Source: Adlercreutzia shanghongiae (lineage in GTDB: Bacteria > Actinomycetota > Coriobacteriia > Coriobacteriales > Eggerthellaceae). From it: a DNA stretch of 64,000 bases. This document shows, one piece after another, positions 42,036-50,583 of this stretch. A program made the position numbers and the translations under genes. Position 1 is the stretch's first letter, and every line of letters begins with the position of its first letter. The notes under the pieces were generated by a model that did not search any database, was not told the origin of the DNA, and saw nothing but the letters and a program-made list of their open reading frames with translations. Location: positions 310,001-374,000 of the forward strand of contig NZ_JAYMFI010000001.1 of NCBI RefSeq assembly GCF_035830635.1, in the 5' to 3' direction.

Positions 42036-42082
42036 TTTCACTCATTTTGCATGAGAGAGATTTTCCCGTATTTCACTCATTT
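42036..42082. repeat. Direct repeat between LuxR and flavoprotein genes
   Basis: TTTCACTCATTT occurs at 42036-42047 and at 42071-42082, a 35-base period. The first copy is also half of a small inverted repeat (CTCAT...ATGAG). Candidate LuxR operator in the divergent promoter region. Confidence 0.5.
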
Positions 42083-42185
42083 CTCTTGGTTTCAAACTCC
42101 TCGGTGCGCCTTTACAGTCGTCCCGTCTTTTGGCGAAACCGCAATTCTCCAAAAGAGCAACGGAAACTTACGAAAGGAAAAGGGA

Positions 42186-43871
42186 ATGGAAAAACACGGC
42201 TATATTCCGTCGGAGGGTCCCCAGCTTAACCGCCGCAACTTCCTGCACATGGCAGCGGCTGCAGGATTGGCAGGAGGAACTGTTTTGCTCGCTGGCTGCG
42301 CCCCCAAGCAAAGCTCCGACCCCGAAGCGCTCGCCGCAACCAGCGAGGCCAATGCCAAAAGCTCCTGGCGCACGGCTCCCGAGCCCATTGACGAGAGCCT
42401 GATCACCGACACGGTCGAAGCGGACGTCGTCATCATCGGTGGCGGCATTTCCGGAGTCAGCACGGGTGCCGCGGCCATCGAAAACGGCTTGAGCGTCATC
42501 GTGCTCGAGCAAAACGAGGAGCCCCGCATGATGGGCTTCGACTTCGGCGGCATCAACTCCACCCTGGCAAAAGAAGCCGGATTGGAGCTGTCGGATGAGG
42601 AAATCTACCAGATGGTTCGCGACTGGACTCATATGTCGGCCAACCGCGTGCGTCCGGACATCATTCTGAACTTCGTTCGCGAAAGCGGCCCGGCGCTGGA
42701 CTGGGTCGTCGAGAAAGCCGTCAACTGGGGGTGCCGACCCGTGCTGGCGGCCATGAAGAGCGAGAGCGACACCTATTACAACTACATCCGCCCCATCGAG
42801 TTCCCCGACGGCCCGCTATACGACCCTTCCAAGGGCCAGTTCGGCGGCAACGACATCATCACGTGCCTTCGCAAGGAAGTCGAGGCGTCAGGCCAGTATC
42901 TGACCAACACGACGGCCGAGCAGCTCGAGAAAGAGGGCGAGAGCGTCACCGGCGTCATCGCGTCGAAGGGCGATGGAAGCTATGTGCGCTACAAGGCATC
43001 GAAGGGCGTCGTTTTGGCGACGGGCGATTTCGGCGCCAACGAGGAGATGATGGAAGAGCTCACCGAGTTCGACTTCGCCTCCTACAGCAACCCCCTCGAC
43101 TACAGCAACGTCTCGCTCGGCACGGGCTTGGGACATCGCATGGGCCTTTGGGCCGGCGGCGTCTTCCAGATGGGACCTCAGCCCCTTATGCTTCTGCCGA
43201 TGACTTACCCGTACTTCTATCTGCACGTCAACAACCTTGCCAAGCGCTACTGCAACGAGGACTGCGACTCGGTCAACATGTGCATCAATCAGCTTCAGCA
43301 GCCGAACGGAACCTCCTGGTCCATCTTCGATGCGAAATGGCGCACCGAGATTCCCGCGAGCCTTGAGGTGTCCGGCGGCATGAGCTGGGATCAAGACTTC
43401 CGCGAGCTAGGAACTCCCTGGAGCGTCGAAAACGAGGAGGCCTGGCTGCAGTACGAGCTCGAGTCAGGCTCGCTGGTTATGGCCGACACGCTGGAAGAGC
43501 TCGCCGAGAAAACCGAGCTTCCCCTGGAATCGCTCAAGGAAACCATTGCACGCTACAACGAGCTCGCCGAGGCGGGCAACGACCTCGACTTCGGAAAACG
43601 CCGCGAGCTTATGACCACCATCGCAGAGCCGCCTTTCTACGCATTGCGCATGCTCAGCGAAATGTGCGTGACGGTCGGCGGCCTCAACGTGGACGTCAAC
43701 CACCAGCTTCTCGACGAGAACGCCAACCCCATCCCGGGCCTGTACGGAGTCGGCAATGTTGCCGCCGGCTTGTTCGGCGTTGACTACATCGAGGCCCCCG
43801 TGCCGGGCGTCAGCCTGGGCCGATGCGTGACGTTCGGCAAGAACCTCGGAGAGCACCTGGCAACTCTCTAG
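42186..43871 (+). CDS. Tat-exported FAD-dependent reductase
   Basis: A 561-residue flavoprotein. Tat signal NRRNFLHMAAAAG (15-27), GCAP at 38-41, FAD motif VVIIGGGISG (81-90). The C-terminal FAD loop is GLYGVGNVAAGLFGVDYIEA followed by PVPGVSLGRCVTFGKNLGEH. It differs from the 33653 enzyme in this loop, which suggests a different substrate. ATG 42186 follows a purine-rich AAAGGAAAAGGGA stretch. Divergent from the LuxR gene at 41911; a strong terminator follows at 43914. Confidence 0.92.
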   Translation: MEKHGYIPSEGPQLNRRNFLHMAAAAGLAGGTVLLAGCAPKQSSDPEALAATSEANAKSSWRTAPEPIDESLITDTVEADVVIIGGGISGVSTGAAAIENGLSVIVLEQNEEPRMMGFDFGGINSTLAKEAGLELSDEEIYQMVRDWTHMSANRVRPDIILNFVRESGPALDWVVEKAVNWGCRPVLAAMKSESDTYYNYIRPIEFPDGPLYDPSKGQFGGNDIITCLRKEVEASGQYLTNTTAEQLEKEGESVTGVIASKGDGSYVRYKASKGVVLATGDFGANEEMMEELTEFDFASYSNPLDYSNVSLGTGLGHRMGLWAGGVFQMGPQPLMLLPMTYPYFYLHVNNLAKRYCNEDCDSVNMCINQLQQPNGTSWSIFDAKWRTEIPASLEVSGGMSWDQDFRELGTPWSVENEEAWLQYELESGSLVMADTLEELAEKTELPLESLKETIARYNELAEAGNDLDFGKRRELMTTIAEPPFYALRMLSEMCVTVGGLNVDVNHQLLDENANPIPGLYGVGNVAAGLFGVDYIEAPVPGVSLGRCVTFGKNLGEHLATL

Positions 43872-43913
43872 CGACGTTCAAAGCTATACCGCAGGGCCGC
43901 AGCGCCCTTTCCA

Positions 43914-43950
43914 GATCGGGCCCGCATCCCCCTCCCGTGCGGGCCCGATC
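43914..43950. terminator. Strong hairpin between convergent genes
   Basis: GATCGGGCCCGCA (43914-43926) and TGCGGGCCCGATC (43938-43950) form a perfect 13-base stem. It directly touches the ATPase stop at 43951 and lies 43 bases after the flavoprotein stop, so it can serve both. No long T-run. Confidence 0.7.
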
Positions 43951-45267
43951 CTATTGAAGCAGCTCCGGTTGCAGCAGAAACGGGATGACGCCCATGTAGG
44001 TTATGCCCCGCTCATCGGTCCACGGCTGCTGCGAACCGCCTACTATCACGTATTTCCTGAAGAAGTCGTCGCTCTTCAGAAGCGGAGTGATTTCCTGTTG
44101 TTTCTTCGCCTCGCCATCCAGACGGAAGGCCGACTGGATATACGCCCTCTCGTGACCGCGGTTCACCACGAAGTCGATCTCGCGCATTGCGTCAGTGCGC
44201 TTCCCGTCCTTCGTTTCCACAACGCGTACAGCACCCACATCGACCGAATAGCCGCGCATGGCAAGCTCGTTGAAGATGATGTTTTCCATGAGGTGCGTTT
44301 CCTCGATTTGCCGGAAATTAAGAAGAGCATTGCGCAGCCCTGCGTCGGTGGCGTAGAACTTCATAGGGTAATCGAAGTAGCGCTTGCCTTTGACGTCGTA
44401 GCGTTCGGCCTTCGAGAAGACGAAGGCGTCCTCGAGAGCATCCAGATAGCGCTTGACGGTTTTGTCGGAAACACCCGCTCGGGCCACTGAATTCATAGTA
44501 TTCGCCAGCTTAGCTGGGTTGGTGAGCGAGCCCACAGCAGAAGCGAGCTCCTTAACCAGCTGATCGAGCGCTTCGACATTCTCGATATCGAAGCGCTCGA
44601 CGATATCCGCCCGGTAGACCGTATTGAACAGTCCTTTCAGGTAGACCTCGCGCTCTCGGTCGTCAGATTCAAGCACTGCGACAGGCATTCCGCCATATAC
44701 CAGATAGCGGCTCCAAGCGTCGGCTTTCTCAAGCCCGCTGTAGTTGCAATACTCCGCAAAGCTCAACGGCCACATGCGGATTTCGCTGCCGCGATCGCGA
44801 AAGTTGGTCACGATATCGGACGAAAGCATGCGAGAGTTGCTGCCCGTTACATACACGTCCAAATTGTCTCGCGCAATAAGGTCGTTGAGCACATCGTAGA
44901 AGGTCGTGTAGAGAAGGTCGCGATCCTCCTTGGGAACCAGGCTCTCATCCACACCGGGGCGCTTCACTCGATAACTCAGCTGGATTTCATCAATGAACAC
45001 ATAGTGCGTATCCGGAGAGGTAGCACGCTCCACTATGTACTGGTACAGCTTCTCGGGGTTGCGCAGATCCTCGAACTCCTTGCGGTCGAGGGCAATGTCG
45101 ATAATCCGATCGTTTCTCACGCCGTTTGCCAAAAGGTGAGCTCGGTACAGATTCGACAAGAGGAAGGACTTCCCGCAACGGCGAATACCGGTGATGATTT
45201 TCACGCGGCCATTATGTTGTTTTGCAATGAGCTTCTCCAAATAGCGGGGACGTTCGATGACGGCCAT
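43951..45267 (-). CDS. AAA ATPase with DUF4143 domain (ATPase 3)
   Basis: A 438-residue protein of the AAA_14/DUF4143 family. Walker A is GIRRCGKS (27-34), Walker B is THYVFIDEIQ (about 92-101), and a sensor-like VYVTGSNSRMLSSD follows. The C-terminal domain ends with MREIDFVVNRGHERAYIQ, a nuclease-like D-x(n) segment. It is the third intact member in the window and belongs to yet another subgroup (the IRRCGKS type). Two copies of a 41-base palindromic repeat precede it. Confidence 0.92.
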   Translation of the reverse strand: MAVIERPRYLEKLIAKQHNGRVKIITGIRRCGKSFLLSNLYRAHLLANGVRNDRIIDIALDRKEFEDLRNPEKLYQYIVERATSPDTHYVFIDEIQLSYRVKRPGVDESLVPKEDRDLLYTTFYDVLNDLIARDNLDVYVTGSNSRMLSSDIVTNFRDRGSEIRMWPLSFAEYCNYSGLEKADAWSRYLVYGGMPVAVLESDDREREVYLKGLFNTVYRADIVERFDIENVEALDQLVKELASAVGSLTNPAKLANTMNSVARAGVSDKTVKRYLDALEDAFVFSKAERYDVKGKRYFDYPMKFYATDAGLRNALLNFRQIEETHLMENIIFNELAMRGYSVDVGAVRVVETKDGKRTDAMREIDFVVNRGHERAYIQSAFRLDGEAKKQQEITPLLKSDDFFRKYVIVGGSQQPWTDERGITYMGVIPFLLQPELLQ

Positions 45268-45283
45268 GGCTCACCTCCAAATT

Positions 45284-45401
45284 ATATGGCTCCGAACTTC
45301 ACCCACAAAGTGGGAAAGTTCGGAGCCATATTACCGCTTATTGTGGCTTTTTTCAATTTTTGGCTCCGAACTTCACCCACAAAGTGGGAAAGTTCGGAGC
45401 C
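45284..45401. repeat. Two 41-base palindromic repeats upstream of ATPase 3
   Basis: A 41-base unit occurs without mismatch at 45287-45327 and 45361-45401, a 74-base period. Each unit is a near-perfect palindrome: GGCTCCGAACTT pairs with AAGTTCGGAGCC around an inner CCCAC/GTGGG stem. In the gene-proximal copy the arms extend to 16 bases (45284-45299 and 45316-45331). It lies 17 to 134 bases before the ATPase start and must include its promoter. Confidence 0.92.
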
Positions 45402-45445
45402 GAGCTAGCCGAGCGCCTTAAGGAAATCCGCAGCAGCGATACTCC

Positions 45446-47230
45446 CTAGTCCTCCATGTACGCGCCGGTTTGGCGGTTCCAGAGGCGGGCGTACTCGCCG
45501 CCCTTGGCGACCAGCTCGGCATGGGGGCCGTCCTCCTCGATCTTGCCGTGGGAGAGCACGACGATGCGATCGAGACTCGCCACCGTGGACAGGCGGTGCG
45601 CCACCACGATGGCCGTGCGGCCCTCCATGAGCCGGCCCAAAGCCTCCTGCACCGCCGCCTCGCTTTCCGAATCGAGCGCGCTCGTGGCCTCATCCAGCAC
45701 GAGGATGGGACAGTCGGCAAGCATCGCCCGGGCGATGGCGATGCGCTGGCGCTGACCGCCCGACAGCTTGATACCGCGCTCACCGGTGATGGTATCGAAA
45801 CCCTGAGGCAGCGCCTCAATGAACTCGAGCGCATTGGCTGCCCGAGCCGCTTCGCGAATCTCACCCATAGTGGCATCGGGTCGTCCGTAGGCAATGTTCT
45901 CGGCGATGGAGCGATGGAACAGCAGCGCTTCCTGGGGCACATAGGCAATCTGTCGGCGCAGGCTCTGCTGGGTGATATCGGCCACGTTCTGGCCATCCAC
46001 CAAAATCTCGCCCTCCTGAATGTCGGCCAAACGCAGCAGCAGCTTCGTGAGCGTCGTCTTCCCCGCGCCGGACATGCCCACCAAGCCCACGCGCTGACCA
46101 GCGGGAATCTTCAGATTGAAGTCCTTGAACACCTGAGTGCGCACGTTGCCGTCGGTGTACCAGAAGTTGATGCCCTTGAAGTTGATGTCGCCCAGCTCCA
46201 CCTCCAGCGGCTTCGCATCGGGTCTGTCCGCCACAAGCAGCGGCTCGTCGAGCACCGCCGTAAGACCGCTCGCATCGCCCAAGGCCTGGTTGATGCGCTG
46301 CAAGCCCGTGTTTATGAAGTTGAACTGGTTGGTGACCGTGTTCGTATAGGTGAACATGAGAATGATGGTGCCCGGCGTGATACCGAACCACGCGTTTCCT
46401 CCGGACATGAACACCGTCACCACGCTCATGATGACCACCGTGATAGCCGCCGTCACAATACCGCGCGTGAGCGAGGCGCGCATGCGCTTGGAGTCGCGAG
46501 CCACCACCTCGCGATTGGCCACGTCGAACAGCCCTCGCTCGTAGTCCTCGCGCCCGTAGGTCTTCACGGCCAGGATGTTCGTGACCGCATCCGACAGCTC
46601 ACCGGACAGCTGGTTTTGGGCGCCAGCCGCCTGCTCATTCAAATGCAGGATGCGCTTGTACATGAGGTAACTGATAACTGCATACACCGCGAGCAGCACC
46701 ATGAGCACCGCCGCGTACATCGGCACGGCCGGAAACAGAATGAGACAGGTGAACGTAATGGAGCAAAGAATCGGCAGAAACGGGAAGTTCATCGTCTGCA
46801 GAAGCTGCGTATAGCCGGCCATGAACTTTGATGTCTGGCTCACAAGCGTGCCGCCGAAGCGATTGGAATGAAACGACAGCGACTGGCGGCACAGCGTATC
46901 GAAAGCCGTGGTGGCCAGGTCGTAGTTCACGGCGATCTGCAGCTTCCAAAGCGTGTAGTCCTGTAACTTGGAACATGTCTGGCCCGCCAGATTGATGCCG
47001 ATGAGCGCCGCAATGTAGGGCCCGAACACCGCGAACACCTCGTCGGAGGCCACCGGGGCCGCGCTGATGCGGTCCACGATGAGGCTCATCACGTAGGGGT
47101 TGCCGTAGGTGAGGAAGCCACAGAACCCGATGGTGGAGGCGACGAGCGCCACGAACAGACCCAAATGGCGGCGCGTGGCCAGCCAGTAGTAATGCAAACT
47201 CCGCATCGTCAACGATTGCTTCTTCGCCAT
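45446..47230 (-). CDS. ABC exporter, fused membrane and ATPase domains
   Basis: A 594-residue half-transporter. Six membrane segments (about 20-310) are followed by the nucleotide-binding domain: Walker A GMSGAGKTT, signature LSGGQRQRIAIARA, Walker B CPILVLDEATSALD, H-loop AHRLST. It resembles MsbA/LmrA-type homodimeric exporters. No partner half-transporter gene adjoins it, so a homodimer is likely. The substrate is unknown. A large palindromic element fills the region upstream. Confidence 0.93.
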   Translation of the reverse strand: MAKKQSLTMRSLHYYWLATRRHLGLFVALVASTIGFCGFLTYGNPYVMSLIVDRISAAPVASDEVFAVFGPYIAALIGINLAGQTCSKLQDYTLWKLQIAVNYDLATTAFDTLCRQSLSFHSNRFGGTLVSQTSKFMAGYTQLLQTMNFPFLPILCSITFTCLILFPAVPMYAAVLMVLLAVYAVISYLMYKRILHLNEQAAGAQNQLSGELSDAVTNILAVKTYGREDYERGLFDVANREVVARDSKRMRASLTRGIVTAAITVVIMSVVTVFMSGGNAWFGITPGTIILMFTYTNTVTNQFNFINTGLQRINQALGDASGLTAVLDEPLLVADRPDAKPLEVELGDINFKGINFWYTDGNVRTQVFKDFNLKIPAGQRVGLVGMSGAGKTTLTKLLLRLADIQEGEILVDGQNVADITQQSLRRQIAYVPQEALLFHRSIAENIAYGRPDATMGEIREAARAANALEFIEALPQGFDTITGERGIKLSGGQRQRIAIARAMLADCPILVLDEATSALDSESEAAVQEALGRLMEGRTAIVVAHRLSTVASLDRIVVLSHGKIEEDGPHAELVAKGGEYARLWNRQTGAYMED

Positions 47231-47259
47231 AGCTCCTCTTCTCCTAACTCCTCGCGGTC

Positions 47260-47513
47260 GGGGCGCGGGGTAATGCTCAGTCGCTCAGACAGTCCTCGCT
47301 CGGCGAAACAGGACATTTAGTCCTGTTTCGTTCGCTGCGGAACTCGCTTGGTGAGCACCACCCCGCGCCCCTCTGCGCTCAGCCGCAGTTGAGCAGGCGG
47401 GGGACAGGGGGCGTGCCTCCACGCGCAGTTCCGCAGCGACTGGGAATGCCCAGTGGGCATTCCCACCAAGCGAGGACTGTCTGAGCATGGAGGTATGCCC
47501 CCTGGCCCCCGCC
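47260..47513. repeat. Nested palindromic element: two inverted copies of a structured unit
   Basis: Several exact inverted pairs interlock here. GCTCAGACAGTCCTCGCT (47283-47300) pairs with 47469-47486; GGGGCGCGGGG (47260-47270) pairs with 47361-47371; GAAACAGGAC/GTCCTGTTTC forms a local hairpin from 47304, and GGGAATGCCCA/TGGGCATTCCC another near 47443-47464. GCGGAACT and CGCTTGGTG near 47336-47352 are also inverted on the right side. A GC-rich arm at about 47397-47420 is complementary, with few mismatches, to 47490-47513. The whole reads as two head-to-head copies of one unit of about 110-130 bases. It fills the gap between the HelD-like and ABC genes and contains no gene. Confidence 0.8.
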
Positions 47514-47521
47514 GGGCAACC

Positions 47522-49645
47522 CTAGTGCGCCAGCAGTTCCGTTATCTCGCCATTCGACAAAATGGTGAGGTGGCGGGTGGCGCGGCTTAGGGTGGTGTAG
47601 AGGCGGCGGCGGGCGAGGTCGGTTTCGGGGAAGGCGCGCGCCGAGGCATCGGGGATGATGACGCGGTCGAACTCAAGGCCCTTCGCCAGGGCAAGCGGCA
47701 CCACGACGATGCCGGCCCCGGGCAAGCTGTCGCCCTCACCGAGCACCGTGACCGATACCGCATCACCGAGCGTCTTCGCCAGGCGCTTGGCGTCGCTTTT
47801 CCACGGCACGATGACCGCCGTAAGGCCGCCGGCCTCGCGAGCCACTCGCACGGCGTCGGCCAAAGCCGCCTTCCACTCCTCGGCGCCGGCGCACACAATA
47901 ACTTCCGGCGCGGGGGCCTCGCGCTGGACCGAGGCGACCTCCATGGCCTCGCCCTCGGGCAGAAGGCGGGCGAACAGGTCGGTGATAGCCGGCGTGGAGC
48001 GATAGCTCGTCATGAGGCGGCACGAGGACACCGCGCCGCGCTCCTGCTCGAACACCGCGCGCATCTCATCCCACGTGGCCGTTCCCTCGAAAATGGCCTG
48101 ATTCGGGTCGCCCAGAAGCAGGAAGTGGGCCCGCCGGAAGTAGCGGGCGAGCACGGCCAGTTGGCCTTCCGAGTAGTCCTGGGCCTCGTCGATCATGACG
48201 TAGCGGGCCTCGGGGTTGCCCAAACCAGTGAGCGCCATCTTCAAGTAGACCCACTCCACCGAGGTCAGGCCCTCGCGGCCGAGCAGGCGAGCCGCCACGC
48301 GATCGACGTTCAGCCAATCCATAGAGGCCATGGCCGCCAGCGCGTCGGCGTGCTTCTCTTCCAAATAGGTCATAGCCAGCGAGCGGGCCTCTTCGTCGCT
48401 TTGCGGATCGAAAACCTCGCCGAACAGGCGCAGCTGCTCGTCCACGGAAAGAGAGGCAATCTCGTCATGGGTGCTCTCCTGGGCTGCGAGCGACTTCAAG
48501 CGCGCGGTCAGGCGGTTCGTCAGCTCCTCGCCCATAAGCGTGGCGCGGTGCGGGCCGGCCGGCAGATTCGCGAACTTCGCCGACACCTTCTCAACCGCGT
48601 CTCCGCCGATGAGGCGCACGCCGGCGCTCACGATGTCGCGGAAATCGCTGCGCGTGAACTCGAAGGAGGCCACAGCCTCATCGATGGCGCGCAAACGAGA
48701 AAGCGGCACGTCACCCTCGCCCACGCCGCGGCCCTCGGGCAGAAGCGGCAAGAGGAACTCTTCCCAGGTGAGAATCTCCGGATTGCGCTCGCCTAAGTCG
48801 GGCAGCACGCGGTCGATGTAGCGGCCGAACACCGGGTTCGGCGAGATGAGATACACCTGGGTCGGATCCAGGGCGCCGCGGTGCTGGTAGAACAGATACG
48901 CAATGCGCTGCATGAGCACCGAGGTCTTGCCCGAACCGGCGATGCCCGCCACCTGCAGCACGGGCACGTCCTCGTGGCGCACCACCAGGTTCTGCTCGCG
49001 CTGGATGGTGGCCGTGATGGCCTGCATGTGGGCCGACCGTCCGCGGGCGAGTGAGGCGAGCAGCAGCTTGTCCTCGATAGCCACATCGGAGTCGAAGTAG
49101 GTGATGAGGCGGTCTTCCTCGATTTCGAACTGGCGGCGCAGCTGCAAATCCACGTGAATGGTGCGCCCGTCGGCCACGTAGGAGGTGGGGCCCATGGTCT
49201 GGTTGTAGTACACCTCGGCCACGGGGCTGCGCCAGTCCACCACCAATCGGCGGTAGTTCTCATCGGACACGCCCGCTGAACCGATATAGAGTTCCTTGGC
49301 CGGCTGGCCCTCCTTGAACTGGAGCACGATTTTCGCGAAGTAGGGCTCGCGCAGCAACACCTCCACCGCGCGCAGGCGCTCGGCCTGCACGGAGTTGGCC
49401 ATATCGTGGGCCTCGATGATGTTGTTCATGGCCACGATGTCGGCATGGGTTTCCAGGATGTCATCCCAGGTGGCGAAGTTCACAGCCAGCTCGTCGGCCA
49501 TGTTTTTCTTATCCTCGGCGGCCTGGGCGGCCACCGCCTCCATGGCGGCCAGCGCATCGCGCCCGATCTTCTCCAGCTTGCCGTAGGTCTCGCTCAGATG
49601 GGCCTGTTCCGCCGCGAAGACAGCATCGGCGTTCTCCCTAGACAA
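47522..49645 (-). CDS. HelD-like UvrD/Rep superfamily helicase
   Basis: A 707-residue superfamily 1 ATPase. N-terminal coiled-coil arm (about 1-85), VVDWRSPVAEVYYNQT, Walker A VAGIAGSGKTSVLMQRIAYL, Walker B MIDEAQDYSEGQ, LLGDPNQAIFEG, and C-terminal LYTTLSRATRHLTIL. HelD proteins release stalled RNA polymerase from DNA. Its first eight bases overlap the end of the deformylase-like gene, so the two are probably co-translated. Confidence 0.9.
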   Translation of the reverse strand: MSRENADAVFAAEQAHLSETYGKLEKIGRDALAAMEAVAAQAAEDKKNMADELAVNFATWDDILETHADIVAMNNIIEAHDMANSVQAERLRAVEVLLREPYFAKIVLQFKEGQPAKELYIGSAGVSDENYRRLVVDWRSPVAEVYYNQTMGPTSYVADGRTIHVDLQLRRQFEIEEDRLITYFDSDVAIEDKLLLASLARGRSAHMQAITATIQREQNLVVRHEDVPVLQVAGIAGSGKTSVLMQRIAYLFYQHRGALDPTQVYLISPNPVFGRYIDRVLPDLGERNPEILTWEEFLLPLLPEGRGVGEGDVPLSRLRAIDEAVASFEFTRSDFRDIVSAGVRLIGGDAVEKVSAKFANLPAGPHRATLMGEELTNRLTARLKSLAAQESTHDEIASLSVDEQLRLFGEVFDPQSDEEARSLAMTYLEEKHADALAAMASMDWLNVDRVAARLLGREGLTSVEWVYLKMALTGLGNPEARYVMIDEAQDYSEGQLAVLARYFRRAHFLLLGDPNQAIFEGTATWDEMRAVFEQERGAVSSCRLMTSYRSTPAITDLFARLLPEGEAMEVASVQREAPAPEVIVCAGAEEWKAALADAVRVAREAGGLTAVIVPWKSDAKRLAKTLGDAVSVTVLGEGDSLPGAGIVVVPLALAKGLEFDRVIIPDASARAFPETDLARRRLYTTLSRATRHLTILSNGEITELLAH

Positions 49646-50057
49646 GGATGCCCTCGCAATGGTCGATCATGTGCTGGACGGCCTGGGCGGAGTTGCCCTC
49701 GAGCTTCTTCTTCGCCGGCACGAGCTTGCCATCCTGCAGGCGGTCGTAGGCCACGCGAATCCAGTCGTAGCGCATAACGCCCGTGGGCTCCTCGCGGGAG
49801 AGGCACGCCTCCACCGCCGTGTAGGGCTTAAGCTTCTGGGAAATCTTCGGGTTGTACATGACCACCGGCTTGCCGGCCTCGTTCAGATAGGCGACGATGC
49901 ACTTCGTCTCGCCGATCTGGTTGGCGGCCAAACACACCGCCTCGTCGCTGGCGAGCAGCGTCTCCACCAAATCGTCGGCAATGGCCGCGTCTTCGGCCGT
50001 CGCCGGCTCGCAGGGCTTCGACAGGATTTCCTCGTCGGTGATAATCTCCTTGATCAC
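49638..50057 (-). CDS. Peptide-deformylase-like protein with altered metal-site motif
   Basis: A 139-residue protein of the deformylase fold. The three motifs are degenerate: CLAANQ (42-47) for G-x-A-A-x-Q, EACLS (83-87) for EGCLS, and HMIDH (129-133) for HExxH. The metal ligands (Cys86, His129, His133) are kept, but the catalytic glutamate is replaced by Met130. It may therefore not deformylate nascent chains. A short PDF-like group with QHMIDH is known from anaerobic gut bacteria. It is just upstream of, and overlaps, the HelD-like gene. Confidence 0.85.
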   Translation of the reverse strand: MIKEIITDEEILSKPCEPATAEDAAIADDLVETLLASDEAVCLAANQIGETKCIVAYLNEAGKPVVMYNPKISQKLKPYTAVEACLSREEPTGVMRYDWIRVAYDRLQDGKLVPAKKKLEGNSAQAVQHMIDHCEGILV

Positions 50058-50242
50058 AGGGGCTCCTTTGGGGTTTCGCGCCGGCCCGTGCCGTCGCGCT
50101 CATGGAAAAATGCGACTAAAGAGTATACACTACCGCGCCCCCGAAGCCGAAAGCTCGCCCAGTTTCGCGCAAGAGTGTTCGCAGGCCGGCAGTTGAGGTC
50201 GAAAACGAGCCCGCTCCCGCATAGAAGCCGCCGCTTTTCGTC

Positions 50243-50480
50243 AGCATTGCCGGAAACGGCGCCGCTTCCGGCACCGGGGCCCCTTATCGCCCTCGTCTGG
50301 GCGGGAACGCACGCGTTTCCGGCACCATGTCCCCTCGTTGCCCCCGTCCGGGCGGGAACGGGCGCGCTTCCGCCCACATTCCCCTGTTTCGCCTCCGCGG
50401 ATGCGGAAACGGGTGCGTTCCCGCCCACATTCCCCCGCGTCGCCCCCGCGGATGCGGAAACGGGCGCGTTTCCGGCCAAA
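50243..50480. repeat. Tandem array of five 51-base units
   Basis: Units begin near 50243, 50294, 50345, 50396 and 50447 (the last is partial). Each carries an inverted core of the type GGAAACGGGCGCGTTTCC, and the units are 75-90 percent alike by eye. The array lies in a 526-base gap between the deformylase-like gene (start 50057) and the gene at 50584. The period is a multiple of three, so long repetitive reading frames cross it, but none has gene-like features. The rest of the gap (50058-50242) shows nothing recognisable. Confidence 0.85.
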
Positions 50481-50583
50481 CAATGCGATGACAGCCGCGC
50501 GGGCAGACCGCTTACGTGCGAAGAGGTGGGCTATGCTGGCGTCATCTGAGCTGGCACAATCACCGAAACACAAGGAGGTCGCC

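Noticed and set aside
47260..47513. Integron attC or insertion-sequence ends
   Set aside because: The inverted arms are internal and nested, no integrase or transposase gene is present, and no flanking target duplication was seen.
50054..50479. A repetitive 141-codon frame through the 51-base array
   Set aside because: The repeats arise from the tandem DNA array (period divisible by three), and frames are open on both strands. No start signal or family match was seen.
50243..50480. Possible CRISPR array
   Set aside because: There are no unique spacers: the whole 51-base unit is repeated, and no cas genes lie nearby.
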